Under the pieces are notes generated by a model. That model was not told where the DNA came from, did not search any database, and saw only the letters and a program-made list of their open reading frames with translations. Of a stretch of 64,000 nt of DNA, positions 50,082 through 63,200 are shown one piece after another. Within the stretch, counting starts at the first letter, position 1. The number at the start of each line of letters is the position of its first letter. Both the position numbers and the translations under genes were made by a program. The stretch is from Lichenostomus cassidix (taxonomy: Eukaryota > Chordata > Aves > Passeriformes > Meliphagidae). The stretch lies in NCBI GenBank assembly GCA_008360975.2, contig CM039184.1, positions 53,162,797 to 53,226,796 of the forward strand, read 5' to 3'.

Positions 50082-53000
50082 GTATTGGCTAAATTCCAGT
50101 TTATTCCTCTTGCCTGGTGTTTCCTTCTGGCTAGCCCTGCATCTTCAGCTGTGTATAGCCAAGAGGAATCACCAGGCATGGGGACATTAGGGGAATTTAA
50201 ACTGAATAAATCTGGGCCCTGGTGCCTTCATTTTGTGGCTTACTTTCTTTTTTGATATCCCTGAAATGTTTGACAGAGACAAAAAGTTTGTGGGCCAAGA
50301 TTTAGACTTTTACTTTAACAGCAAAAGACGAAACAGACTATTCTGAAATATAAACGAATTTGCACATGAACTCAAAGCTGAATTTATCCAGCAGAAATGT
50401 CTCGGTAGGATTTTACGGACACCAGGAAGAATGAAAAATAGCAGGATTAAAAAAAAATAAAATCATACTTACTGGAGCTGTGGACATTCTCAGGATAATT
50501 AGTTACATATGTTTTGGTTGTGCCCTAGGGTAAAATAAGTTCTAGGATGAGGTAATAAATAAATTAAATGTGGTTTTGGAAATACTTATCCTTCACTACC
50601 CAAAATGTCCACTGCTAAAAGAATTTGGATGCAGCCAACTTTGGAAATCTGAAAAGACCACAGAAACAATTTTTATAAGGGCAACGATACTGCAAAGAAG
50701 ACACCACAAAAACTGAAGTCAGCACAATCTTGAATGCTGCTGATTGATGCACTGAGCTAATCTAATTGATACATTTTGGAAAGATTTGTTTGAATAAGCT
50801 AGGTAATTTAGAAATGAGGTATATAATAATGTAGCCCCACTTAAAGTCATTAATTATTATCGCAGCAGCTGATATACAAGCTACATATTATGTTCACATG
50901 GGCAAATTTTAGAAACACTGAATTGCTTTCCCCTGCCACCACCCTTCCTTTTTTTCCTCCATTTTTTTAGAGTGGAAAATGTAAATACAGCTTAGTATCC
51001 CTTATCATGTTGTATGTTCATTTACTACTGTTATTCAGTCTTGCTTGCAGTACTTCAAGAGCAAACTTTTTTAAACTGTGTTCTGCCCCTGTGATGAAAT
51101 AGAGAACCTGCTTGACCCAGCCAATCTGAGAAGACATATTCTAAGGCTTTGACTAATTACTAGGCTTGAACTTAGGGCTAATTTCCATTTTCTGTGGAAA
51201 AGACAGATTTCAAGGACAACATACTGTAGTTTTATTTGGTCTTGTAGAAGCAAGGAACAAGTAAATTTGCCAGAGTCCTCTGAGGTTTTGGGAAATTGCA
51301 GAATTCCCTTCTCACATGTCTGATTAGCCTCACCACTTTTTCATCAATTCTCCAGAGGACTTATGGAATTCTCACCATTTAAAATGTATTCTTGTATTGG
51401 ACAAAAAAAAATAATACTTAGTCTACAGTATCAAACTAATTTCTACATGTCTTCGCTTCTGCTATCCATTTTAGCTCTTCTCATTTCTCCTCCATTAGAT
51501 GCAGGCTGATTCTGGGCTTGCAGCTCCATAAGAATAGCCTCCAAAGTAAGGACTCTCCCACTGGGAGATAAGAATCTGCAAATCCTAGATCTGGTGTACA
51601 TTTGCAACACCTATTTAGCATTTTGTTAAACAAATTGACAAATCAAGGCCCATCAGTTTACCACTCCTGCTCCTTTGTGCCAGATTAAGCCTCAGCCAGT
51701 TTACCTCAGTCCTGTCAGAGGTAATGAAAAATTAAAATTACTCCAACATCCAAAAGATTTTAGCCAAGGACTAGACTTCACTCTCTCTCTTCTTAGTCAA
51801 GAGGTCCCTAGTCTTTGGATTCTTCCATCAGTAAATTTTAAGAACTTAGTAAAAAGATTTAAAAAAGTTTACTCCCAATTCTGTCTTTGCTGTTGTCCTG
51901 CTTTTTTCATTTAGAATATAGGTGTAGGTTTTCTCATTTCTCTTTTCAACTTTGAACAAAATAAAGGGATACTATTATTTCATGCCTTTAAACTAGTGTC
52001 AAGTACTAAGAAGTAAAACTGTAGGATTGAACACCCCTCCACCCCAAAATAACCCTAACCCAAACCAACCCACAATCACACATGTAAAAAACATCACCAT
52101 TTTCTTATAGGAACTATTCCCAGAAAGGTATTGGAGTCTTGCAGGTAGCCCTGTCAAGGACAGAAATCTTCAGATTTCCACTGGCCTATTTCTTACATCT
52201 AAATGCTCCTTATTTTGTCACTACACTGATCTAAATAATCTGGTCCATCCCAGCTCTCTAAGATGCAGCCATACATGTTTTTCTTAGAAATCCACATGTG
52301 CAGTCATACATGACCACCAGTTGCCTACCACAAGAAGCCACATCAGTTCCATTTCTGCTGCCTGCCATATATTAATTTTTAAAAAACAAAATAAGGAAAA
52401 TGCTAAATTTACCACGTTTCCATAGCTGATAAATAGCTGAAAATGCAATTTCGTCAGTGGCCAGTAATGGATCTAGTCTTAAAATCTGTTTTTTGCCCTA
52501 GGTGATTATCAGTCTAAGAATTTACAGGTAGACAATGGCCAGGTTTCAGTTCCCTGCCATTAATACAGTCACTTGTATTAAAGAATCTCTGATCACCTAC
52601 CCAGTGAAGTGAACAAAAGTTTACTTCAGTTTCAGCATCTGTCCATACCTGTACAAGGCTACTAACAGAATCCAACTGAAGCATTTTACTCCTCACTCAT
52701 CTGAGTAATTCACATGAAAGCTGGAACCTCTCTTTAAGTAAACAGAGGTGTCTAAGAAATAAAGGAGGTGCTCAAGTAACATAAGAAATTAGGTATTTAA
52801 CTGAAATATTGAAAGCAAGAAGTGAACTACAAGCAAAAGAAATAATGGAATTGCTCAAAACAAATCTAGGCCCATCAAAATAAGAACAGGGGAGATGATG
52901 CTTGCTGTAAAAGGCTAGCAGAGGTAGGTTGATCAGAGGTAAGAGTGTCTCAAATAAAGAACTTAATGCCTCTTTGTTTGGCTGCTCACCTGACCTGAAA

Positions 53001-53697
53001 ATTGTATCAGCTGTGGTAGGATTTCACTTCAGACTGACTAACCACAGCTTCTCCCCTCTTCTTGTCATGAAATCAAACACTACAATTTTACATTACATTG
53101 TTTACCAAGGTTAGTCAAACCTCATGAATAGATGCCCAAAAGAGGAGAAAGAGAAGATGGGATTTGTGCTACTGGTAACATCTTTCTGATGCTAATTACC
53201 AACAACTGATAGGAACACTCTTGCAGATTAGAAATCCAGTGTTGAATCACTTCTTACCAACATGTTTTTCTAGAATCTCCTTAAGAATACAGGTTGCAAC
53301 TGGGAAATACAGTACAATTTATGAAAATTATTATTATAAAAGTTTCCAATGCAAATCCAATAGTTTGCAAGTTCTGGTTTCGTTTCCCTTGCACTTGCAT
53401 AACAAACACTGTTAGTCAGCTCTCTATCAGAGCTTGGAAGGAACAGGGACTATTCCAACACAGTGTCTGAGCAACAACAGCATGAAAAAGTTGTTCCAGG
53501 ATCCAAATTCTTTTCCCAGCCTTGCTTAACTTGCTGGACACCCAATGGACAACCATTCTGTTAATCATTTAAGCACTGTCCTCTGTTTGCTTATTTGGTA
53601 TTTATTCCATGTACTCCTGCTTACATCTCTTGCAATGTCTCTGCTGACAGCCTCACTTTTTAAGTTTCTCAAGCTTCTAACCACTTTCCCTCCCCCA

Positions 53698-53709
53698 CCC
53701 CCCCCCCCC
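53698..53709 (+). repeat. Poly(C) run, 12 bp
   Basis: Twelve C in a row within a longer C/T-rich stretch (about 53686-53715). It could take up an i-motif/G-quadruplex-type structure or be a length error in assembly. Confidence 0.9.
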
Positions 53710-56612
53710 GGTCTCCTATTCCTATATATTCAAGTACCTGCAGTAAGAATTGTGCAAATAGGCAACCAGTGAATCAAAGAGGAAGAAATTGTCCACTTAA
53801 CATCACTCAGATTTGATGCCATACTGTTGGGTTCCTCAGCTTTTATTTTCTAGAAATTTCTGTGAAATTATTTGAGGTGACTAATGGATTTTAAAATCAG
53901 TATGAATATTCACATGGGGCATGAGAGCTAACACAGGATGCTTCTGCAAACACCTTGAACCTAATTTACATGGATCATCATCTTACTGTAGAGAATACCA
54001 GATTTGTTAACACAGACAGAACTTCTGAAGAAGAAGTTGGGTTTGTTTTCTATTAGGAAGATTCCTTTCAGAAGATCTTCTGACATTTTTGTCCAGAATC
54101 AGGCTTACAGTTATACCCATACCTAAATCTGCATCCCTTTAAGTTCCCCTAAATACCTTCAGAATGATCATTACCTGAAAGCATTATTAAGAAAATTCAT
54201 CATATTCAAAAGACAACAAGAATTGTGCTCATCTCAGGAAGCTACAAATCAGTGAGTGTGCATGAAAGTAATCTGGGAAACGCCTCTGACTGCCTGTCCT
54301 GTCCCTAACTCTTCCCAAAGTACCTGAAGTTGATCACTGTTCCTAGTGGATTATCCTCCAAAAGTAATGGGTCTTAGCCAGTCCCTAACAAAACTGGACA
54401 TCCTCTGCCTACAACCTCCCACCAAAGTATGTGAGGTAAAACAAAACTGGGGAGAAAACATGAAATAATGAGAGGCAACACAAGAATGAAAGGGAGAGAC
54501 TTCATGGTCTTACGTAAGAAATGAAAAAAAAAAGTATTTGAAGATGGAAGGAGACAACAGAGGATCCTTCCAAGGGTCTCTGAAACCCATCAAGAGCTGG
54601 TGGATGCTGTGCAGCAGTGCTGTGCCAGAGACACAACAGATGAAAGAATAAAAATAGGCTCAGGTCCACAGTATCCCCATCAGGCATCCCCTCTTGAGGC
54701 TGTGACACAGCAGCTAAAACACAGCAGAGGAAACCCAAGGCAAGGTATCCTAGAACTTAGTGGATCTTGGGTTGAGTTATGTTAATAAAAAGACAAGTAG
54801 AAAACTGAACCCAAAACCTGATTTGGAAGTTTTGAATGAGCTTTAGGAGGGACTGCCACCTGAAGAACTCAATATGCTTGAACATTGTGGTCTTCCAGCT
54901 GCCACAGATAGGATGTGTCAGGGAACCCACACAAATTCCAAAGTAGCCCATGTCTTTCTTATAGAAGCATTTTCACATAATATCAAAGATACATGCTAAA
55001 TCTAAAAAAGCTGTATGAACAACTATATTTTGTCAACTGAATTTAGCAACACAATCTGTCTACAGCCATTGAAAATTATCTTTTAATAGCAATCATTTTC
55101 TATGTTCTATCAGCATATTTCTGAAACACATTTGAGGGTGTTAGAGAAATATGAGGTATTTTGGGTAGAGGTAATCTGTACTCTGTGCAACAGTGGGTGT
55201 TCACAAACACGTATTAACCACAGTTGGTGACTAGAGTTAAGTTAAACAATTTTCTACAGGATTGCATTTTACAATGGTAGGAGGGGAATAATTTTTATCA
55301 CATATGTAGAACAAATATCATCCATTCACTTCTTTCCAAAATGATGTGTCTGTGTTCTGAGCAGCAGCAGTTTGTAGTAACATAACTGGTAGAACTTAAG
55401 TAAATCAGGATTCATGGCTACTAGACAGAGGGCTATGCATTGTATCCTTAATAATATATTAAAAGTTAATAATCATCTTGATGTTGTACAATATTGAATA
55501 TAGCAGTGTAGCACAACATCCACTGATTTTTTTTTTCTGGCAAACAGAGCTGCTGTTGTAGTTGCACCACAAGATTGGCATTCAAGGGATGTAGGGATAG
55601 CCACATGCTTCCTGTGTGACTTCTTATAAATTGCCTAATCTCTGTTTCTTAACTCCTCATCCATGAAACAGAATTATTTCCTTGTACCAAAAGAATGTCT
55701 ATTAAAACACATGTATTAATGAGCAGGTACAGTAGCCATAAAAACTGTGAAGTGGCAATTAGGAAAATGTCAGAGTGAAAGATCTCTGTATTCATGCTTG
55801 TAATTTATTCCTAACTTCAGCTCTCCCCACATTTTCTGCAGACCTATATAATACCCCACTGGTAAACTTTTTCATTTTCTGCTTAATTCCTAAGAACATT
55901 GCAAAAATACTGTATTTGTCTAGAAAGTCTTTTATCAGAATAATGTTTTTACTATTTCTTTCAACATGTTGTGGATACAAATACATGAAAAAAATATATC
56001 AAAGTACAGGATAATCAAAGACTATTTACACAAAAAATTAAATATCATTTAAGGAAATAATCCCACAAAACTTCATGGAATTATCCTTCAACAATCTTTG
56101 CCAGTGATAAAAGTATTGCTGAAAATTTAATTGGGCCAATGTGAAATTCAGATATGTTAGAGATGAAACTGTCAGTCATTTAATAGGTAGGAAACATGTA
56201 AATGCATTATAGCAACGCCTCCTTTAGGACCTTTAATTAAAAAGGCTCTGATTATGTCTTGAGTATACTGGAGCAACACTTTTCATGGCAGATAAGGAAA
56301 ATGGAGAGGCGAAGAGTGAAGAATGATGTAAGATTGCACAATTGCTCCATGTGGAGTGAATCTGCCCTAGCACCGAGGAAGCATTTGAGGAAGCTGGGAA
56401 ATGGAGAAGGGTGTGGCTGGTGAAACCCTGTCTCTTAGAGCCATAACCACATGCTTAAAATAGCATTGGAAAAATACACTCTGGGCATCTTTGTTGGTTT
56501 TGACTGCAGTAAACTTTCTACACAAGTCCTTTAAACAAGCATGCATGCACAAGGAAGAAGAGAAGCCATCAGTGGCATAAAGCATGGCCTTAATTTCCAC
56601 CCTCTTCTCAGT

Positions 56613-56654
56613 TCTAGGTAGGGAGGCGCTCCCAAAGGCTCCTCCCTACCTAGA
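56613..56654. repeat. Foldback with 14-bp perfect arms
   Basis: TCTAGGTAGGGAGG (56613-56626) and CCTCCCTACCTAGA (56641-56654) are exact reverse complements around a 14-nt spacer, in which three more pairs are possible (28G-39C, 29C-38G, 30T-37G wobble; offsets from 56600). Pairing does not extend outward, so it is shorter than a normal microRNA precursor. Confidence 0.9.
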
Positions 56655-57456
56655 CTCCGTTTAGTTTTTGTCTAACTGAAGTATCCTCTGTAGTGAAGCA
56701 TGGTGATAGTAAATATTTATTATTGATTCAGTAGAAAATGAAAGAACTGGGAAAATCATTATTTATAATAAAAATATATGTGTGGGCTTATGCATCATGA
56801 GTATCGATAGGTCACAGTCAGGAGTAACATAGTATTCTGACAAAATAAGTTTCCCCTTAAGAAAATATTTCATTTAGGCAGGGCAAGAGATTTTTCAATG
56901 ATAAATAATGAAGAAAACCATGCAACTAAAAGCAGTAACTTCACTAAAGGTCTCTTTCTAACCAGTTGCTTAAAGAGAGAGGAAGTAGTCATGGAACTAT
57001 CATAATCACATTGTAATACCATTTGATTTTGATAAAGTGCTTCAGGAGACAGTAAAATGACAGAGTGAAAGCAAAAGAGATCCTCAAGGTGATCTAGCTC
57101 AAATTAAATCTAAAGGCCTTTATGTCACTTCACGCCAGCCCCTATTTAAAAATGGTTCAGAAGGCCCTTTCCAGAGGGCAGCAGTCCCACATGTAGGAGG
57201 CTGAGTCAGTTCTGAGTAGTCATGCAAGAAACTGCTTTTCTACTTATATAGCAACTTCTTATTTTTAAATTTTGATTTAAACTGAGACATGATACCAAGG
57301 CTTGTACCCTGGCATAACACTGGGATTTGAGATTTTCATAGTAAGGAGTCAGTGCTGTTGTTTGATCAGTACTAAGACAAATGGAGTCCTCAATAAACAG
57401 GTACAAGACAGCATGTCAAAAAACAAAAAATATTTTCATGCTTCATCTCAAGGTCA

Positions 57457-57870
57457 CAAAATCACAGAATAGTTGAGGTTGGAAGGAATCTCCAGAGATC
57501 ATCTGGTCCAACCCCCCTGCACGAACTGGGCCAGTTGTCCAGGACCATGTCCAGATGGCATTTGAATTTCTCCAAGGATTGAGACTCCACAACCTTGCGG
57601 TAAACTATGCCAGTGAAACAGTATTTCCTGACATTCAGAGGGTTTGTGCCAGCTGTCGCTAGTCCTCTCAGTGGGCAGCACTGAAAAGAGCCTGGTGTCA
57701 TCCTCTTTTGCACCCTCTGGTCATATTATTTACATACATTGATGTGAGAACCCCATGGGCCTCCTCTTCAGACTGAACAGTCCCAGCTTTCTCAGCCTTT
57801 CCTCACAGGATACATGCTGCAGTCCCTACATGAAATCCATAGTCCTTCATTGGACTCTCTCCAGTAACAG
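57457..57870 (-). mobile_element. CR1 LINE fragment, 3' part
   Basis: The plus strand begins AATCACAGAATAGTTGAGG followed by TTGGAAGGAATCTCCAGAG and CAACCCCCCTGC, the reverse complement of a CR1 3' end. It runs through 'GGACCATGTCCAGATGGC' to the block 'TTCCTCACAGGATACATGC', then fades. It is 5'-truncated and in minus orientation. The 3' end differs from the copies at 929 and 31962, so it probably belongs to another CR1 subfamily. Confidence 0.92.
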
Positions 57871-58245
57871 CTTTACAATAAACCTCCTCATAACTGGTCA
57901 AGCTGAGGAAGAATTTTATATATTTCTTGTGTTTTGAGAAAGATGCATTGGTCAACATCAGCCTTGTCCAAGAGTCACAATTTTGTTCACATAACATATG
58001 GCACTCTCTCAGTCTCCTGCCTTCCGGATTTGTGCATTGTGGGATCATTTGTATAGGAAAACTGAGTGTCCTGGGTACAGAGGAAAAAGAGGGATGGAGT
58101 TTTCTAGCACTCTTAAATTCCATACCAACCACATCACGGCAGGGAAGAGCAATTCCAGCAGAAAATGCTGAGCTGCTGGAAGCTGGAAGTAGAGTCAGTC
58201 TTACCTCAGTGAGGAAAGATATACTGGTCCCTTGAACACACTGAA

Positions 58246-58308
58246 GCTGTAACTGCTGCTAAAGCCATGGAAAGGGTGACTGCTGCCACTGCTGCTGCTG
58301 CCACTGCC
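58246..58308 (+). repeat. CTG/CCA-rich imperfect triplet run
   Basis: Imperfect CTG and CCA units (CTGCTGCCACTGCTGCTGCT and neighbours), densest at 58279-58308. There is no open frame of interest over it. Confidence 0.7.
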
Positions 58309-60584
58309 CTGGGAAAGGGACTGCCATTGCGCCAGCAAAGCCAGCATTTCCCAGCACTATGACTCCTGTTCAGACTAAGCAGCTTCCCAAGTACTGGAGG
58401 GCCCATTTTTTCCAAGTAAATGGTTCTTAACTCAGAATCTCTACTTTTAGTGTCACTCTCACCAGGAGAGGGTGGAGAGAAGAGAGCATCTTCAGGGGTT
58501 TCGTTTTCCAGCTCTTTTTAAACTTTCAAGTATTTTGGAAAACTTTATTTGGCTGATTAATCTGCTTTCACCTGAGGCAATTGTGTCCTGTGCAGTAGCA
58601 GGGGTCGGTCCCAGTTTTGCTCTCCTGTGCAGGGTTATGATGTGTGCCTTCTGCACCATTCCAGGCACATGCAGGAAGGCACTTCCCACACTGCCCTTCC
58701 CACCAGCAGCACAAACCCCTGCAGTTCTGCGACTCTGCCCAGAGTTCACAGGAGCTCTAAGTGTGTAGCTGCTCGGGATCTGCTCTGTTGTCAGAAATCT
58801 GCAACCTTTGGCCTCTGGGAAAGGGATAGCAGGTCAGGTCCAGCCTCTTCCTCTGCCTGTCCTGGGCCATATGTTTGCAATTCCATGGGAACAGCACAGC
58901 ATGGTCCAGGGAGAGCTGAGTTAGTGGGACCACGTCTGGGCAAGTTACTACTTTGGATCCCTGATGCAGTTCTTCATTTGCAGACTGTTGGGTTGAAGAT
59001 GTTAACACAGGTTTCAGTTGAAGATGTGAAATACTGCAGTAAGATCCTTGAAAAAATGTAAAATCTCCTTCACATAAGGTTTATAATGGCAAGTTAAAAA
59101 TTACCTGTCAGGAATGCGTATGGATACCTGATCCTGCATCAGGGCTGGGCAGCTTGAGGTCCAAGTTTTTCCACCCTGCCATTTCAACAATCCCTAGCTA
59201 AGAGCTTCCTTTTTCCACTGGGACTCAGTTCTTAGGTTGAAATACTCCAGACACATCTTCCTTATTGCATAGCCATGCATAAGCCAGTTGAACCTGAATA
59301 AAACCACTTCCAGCATTACTGCTTCTAGTTACTTCTGACTTTTTCCAGCAAGCAGCATTGTGCCCCCAGGCTCACAGAATCCCAACCCACTAACCCCACC
59401 TTGCTCATGTTGCTTGAGCCTACACTTTCCTTCTTATAAAGAGAATCACCATAAAGAGACCATTTCACCCCCCTTGCACCTCTTTCACCCTTTTCCTTGA
59501 TTTATTGATTACATATCAAGGTTCAGAAAGGAAATACTACTTTGCAATCTTGTCATATCATCTTGCAAGTTTCTATGCATATTGATCTGTCATTACAGAA
59601 AACACAGTTTGTGGTGGGGACCTCAGAACTAATTTTAGCCTCGTAATCAGATATGAGTATTGCAGAAGGGAGACTCTACCAGATGTTCCAGAACACTTTA
59701 AAGACTGATTTAAAATAATTTTTTTGTTTAGATTGATCTGACTTTAGAGTAGTTAGAATTGTTGTTAATAAACAGTGAATGACTATGCTGAATGTTTCTG
59801 CCAGTTACTTCATTTAACTGTGGTCACAGTGAGAGTATTTTAAAAAGATCTTATGGGAATCATTATATTCTCTCACTGTAAAAGGATTTCTTTTTTTTTA
59901 TCTTATGAACTCTTACTGCCAGTTCAGGCATTCAGCTTTTAAAACTTTCTTGGTTTGACACTGCCAATTCTCAACCACTGTCACCCAAACCATGTGACAA
60001 CAAAGGCTGCCATTCACATCTCTAGAATGCTGCCTTTTTTATTAATTGACTGTAATATTACAGTTACTACTACAATACTATTGCAGTATTCCTGGTGTGT
60101 GTTATGATAATAACATTTCTGATATGCAAATACAAATAAATTTATGTCACAGTCTAAAGGAGTTACAGCATCTCCCTAAGATCCTCTGGTTAGGACCCAA
60201 ACCCTAAGGCAATTACATCTGTATTCTCACACTCATTCCCACTCTGCTGTTTTGGACCATTCTTTAAACATCTGCATCCTTCAGGTTTCATAATTTGTGA
60301 AATGACACTTTTGTAGACCTTCATAATATTTGGGAAAAGCTTTGAAATATTAGCAAACCCCAAAGTAAAGACTTTCATTTGTTTGACTGTGTCTTACCTA
60401 GGATCTATGTGTGTGGCACCTCCAACTTTAAGGGGTCTGATGACAGGGGAAGAAAAAAATCCAGACTGTGGGCATGATAAAAGATTAGGGAAAAAAAGAT
60501 ATCTACAACACGCTGGACACCTGGTATTCACTGGGCTCTTGTTTAGCAGTCCCAGAAATCTGACAGGCTCTTGACCAGGGTAGC

Positions 60585-60616
60585 TGAATTCAGGGAAACC
60601 TGAATTCAGGGAAACC
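60585..60616 (+). repeat. 16-bp tandem duplication with palindromic core
   Basis: TGAATTCAGGGAAACC occurs at 60585-60600 and 60601-60616. The junction contains the perfect palindrome CCTGAATTCAGG. Confidence 0.9.
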
Positions 60617-60704
60617 TGAGCCCATCTTGCTCATTTTTCAAACTGGCCAGCTTTGGGCCAGTTGTGGTCTGCAAGCCAGGCAACCATGCCCAAGCCGAGA
60701 TACC

Positions 60705-61010
60705 AGCTGTGACCACTTCCCTGGGGAGCCTGTTCCAGCGCCCAACCACACCCTCTGGGGTGAAGGGTGAAGAACCTTTTCCTGATATGTAACATAAACC
60801 TCCCCTGACACATTTTCAGGACACTTCTTTGGGTCCTGTCACTGGTCACCACAGAGATGAGATCAGTGTCTGCCTTTTGTGCCCCTTGTGCCCCTTGTGA
60901 GGAAGTTGTAGATTGCTATGATGTCTCCCCTCAGTCTTCACTTCTCCATACTGAATCAATCAAGTGACCTCAGCCACTCTTTGTATATTCAGCATATTCC
61001 CCTTCTCCAG
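60705..61010 (-). mobile_element. CR1 LINE fragment, internal/3' part
   Basis: The plus strand blocks 'TGTGACCACTTCCCTGGGGA' and 'GGGTCCTGTCACTGGTCACC' match the first CR1 of this window (929-1318) closely. The minus strand reads VTSDRTQRSVLKMCQGRF, the C-terminal part of the CR1 reverse transcriptase. The 3' tail is missing or too decayed to see, and a small TTGTGCCCC tandem near 60880-60897 is specific to this copy. It is probably the same CR1 subfamily as 929-1850. Confidence 0.88.
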
Positions 61011-62930
61011 GCAGGTGTGGTTATTGTTAAACCACTCAGTGTAATAGTTTTGCATCTCACTATTAGTAGGTCCCTGTTTTTCTTTATTCACAAATTCACC
61101 TCCCCAAAGTCCTAGCTCTTTTGGAAAAGGAGCTGTAGGTCACTGCATCAGAAGGGACTCATGGATTCTCAACAGAGAAGACAAAAATGCATTTTGCCTC
61201 CCTTTGGATGAGAGGTCAGACTCTCTGTCATCGGAGGGTATGGCAAAAGGCAGAGGTATGACAAAGACTGAGGGTCTTTGACAATCATATAGTAATGAGA
61301 ACCCTCATTACTCATCTTGGCATTTGAAGAGGCCCTAAGCTCAACAACTCCTGCCCATCCCTGCCAAAGACCATGGTGACAAGCTAAGGAACAGGACCTC
61401 CAACAGACTGAGGAAGCTGCAGAGCCTTTTTTGCTGCCGCTAGACATCTGTCACCGTTGACAAGGCTCTGCTTTGCCTGTGCTGGCAGCTGGCCCTGACT
61501 GAAGCCTTCTGCAAACAGCGCTGTCTCCAGTGCCCCCCAGCTCTCACTGGAGTGTGGGCCCTGGAGCACTGGCAGCCATGGCTGTGGGACTACAGGAACT
61601 GCTGCTGTCCTTGTGGGCTAAACCTTTGGCTCTGACAGGACTTAATGCCAACTTCATCTGAGAAGGGATTTAGAAAATCTGTGCAAACAATTAGGAGATG
61701 AACCGCCTCCAAGGAAACTTTCTCCCTAACCCTTATTAGTAGTTAGAGGTTGGCCACAAAGCAAGGAGCTTTACATTCTCAGACTTACAGACACCATTAT
61801 GATGGACGTCCTGACAGGAGCCAATTCAAAACAGATACACGGCACTTTGTTCGGTAATGTGGGCGCACTGGTTTGCGTGAGGTACCAGCGCTGCAACTCC
61901 ATACGGGATTGACATGGCTTTATCTTTTCTAAGCACTGGTGTTTAAGAGATTAAAAAAGAATTTTTTTTAATCTGAAGCCAAAATTTTGACAAGACTTCA
62001 AATTGCCCTGAAACCAAATCCAGACAATCTACAAACATTTGAAAATGAAATCAGTTATGAAGAGTAATTTATTTTTAGGGGGTTTAAATGGTTGTTATTG
62101 ACAACAAGTAGTGTGGCAATGCAGTCTAAATGCATTGTGTAATGCATTGAGATGTGTAATGTACAATGCTGTCAATATTCTGTGATTCTTATGTTTTATT
62201 TTATATGTGGACAGCTGTGTCTAAGTCAAGGCAGAAACTCTTTATGGATTGGAAGGTCTTCTGTTTGTACTGTGACACATTTTTTACAGAATATTTCAGC
62301 AGAATTTCCATTCCACAGGAAGTTTCACACTGTTTTCATTCTGAAGGAGAGCAATTTGCAAAGTGACAATATTTTCCATGACAGGGAAATCCCAGCTTTT
62401 AACTCATTTCTGTCCCAAAGCAAGGAACTGTGTGGGTGACTCCTTCCATCACACTCCTTGCCCCAGTGTCCCTTTCTGCATTACTTGCTGTTGCTTTTCA
62501 GCGCAGGATTATGTCTCCAAGGTTAGCAGGTATAATTCTGAGTACAGGACTAGGAATATTTAATAAAATCAGCATGCCATTTCTTTGGAGGTGTCTCTCT
62601 TCAGATCAGAATCACACTCAAAAGCCAAAGTCACAGATTTTATACTGTGTGTAACCAAGCCCTGCATTTTCCAAGTCATAAAAGTTGTTATTACCTGGTC
62701 TTAAAGGGAGTCGAGTCCTGAGTTGTGCAACTGTTTTTCAGATCCTTTTGTTTGCATGAACAACTTCATCTGTAATCATACTTGCACCATATGCAAACTC
62801 TTGTTTGCAATCCACATAAATTATTAATTCACAGTTTAAGCTGCACATTTCCTCTATTAGTCACATTTCTTGGAGGCTTCTCATTACTGCAGCATATGGA
62901 AGTCTTCTTTCCCTATGGTGCTGTGCATTG

Positions 62931-62944
62931 ATTAATTGTGGGAA
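62931..62944 (+). promoter_or_regulatory. Homeodomain plus RBPJ motif, copy 1
   Basis: ATTAATTGTGGGAA combines a TAATT homeodomain core with the consensus RBPJ site TGTGGGAA. The same 14 bases recur at 63187-63200. Binding is inferred from the motif. Confidence 0.4.
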
Positions 62945-63186
62945 TCAAAAGATATGCAAAAGACATAATTTAGGACCAAACTCAACATAGACATTTCCCT
63001 AGCGCAAACCTTGTCAAGTAAGCAGCACAGTTAATGTCAGTTTACATTACTGCAAGCTTTTTCAGTGTTTGAAAACAGTGTATTTTCATCTTGTCCAACA
63101 CCAAATGGACAAGAGAGTTTGACGACTGTGTGTAGGGACTAATGACTAGCTGGGAGGAGCTGATGGCTCAAACACAGTTGAAGGCC

Positions 63187-63200
63187 ATTAATTGTGGGAA
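63187..63200 (+). promoter_or_regulatory. Homeodomain plus RBPJ motif, copy 2
   Basis: An exact repeat of ATTAATTGTGGGAA, 256 bp from copy 1, followed at once by a further TCATTAATTC homeodomain-type sequence. Confidence 0.4.

Larger units (their letters stand above)
32483..57456. other. Upstream non-coding region, third part (25 kb)
   Basis: I see no supportable gene in this longest repeat-poor stretch. Two frames are longer than usual: minus 42780-43343 (187 codons) and plus 46236-47057 (95 plus 177 codons with one stop between). Neither shows a known domain. Other landmarks are simple repeats (36634-36646, 39173-39263, 40110-40123, 44970-45029, 53698-53709), enhancer-like AT-rich blocks (about 49440-49720), nested inverted repeats (50057-50178) and a foldback (56613-56654). 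The low transposon content fits a regulatory gene desert upstream of a developmental gene. Confidence 0.5.
57871..60704. other. Non-coding stretch between two CR1 copies
   Basis: No supportable gene. The part at 58440-58980 is richer in GC and has a 144-codon plus frame (58627-59061) without any recognisable motif. A CTG/CCA-rich run lies at about 58279-58308, one RBPJ-type TTCCCACA (minus-strand TGTGGGAA) at 58683-58690, and a 16-bp tandem at 60585-60616. Confidence 0.45.

Noticed and set aside
56613..56654. MicroRNA (let-7-like) hairpin
   Set aside because: The arm contains AGGTAG but not the let-7 sequence, and pairing stops after 14 bp plus a few inner pairs, too short for a normal precursor.
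60631..60852. Minus-strand ORF with a VTSDRTQ motif
   Set aside because: The same CR1 protein segment in another decayed fragment.
61799..61915. tRNA gene or tRNA-derived SINE in the CpG-dense patch
   Set aside because: No B-box (GGTTCGAATCC-type) and no cloverleaf arrangement could be found.
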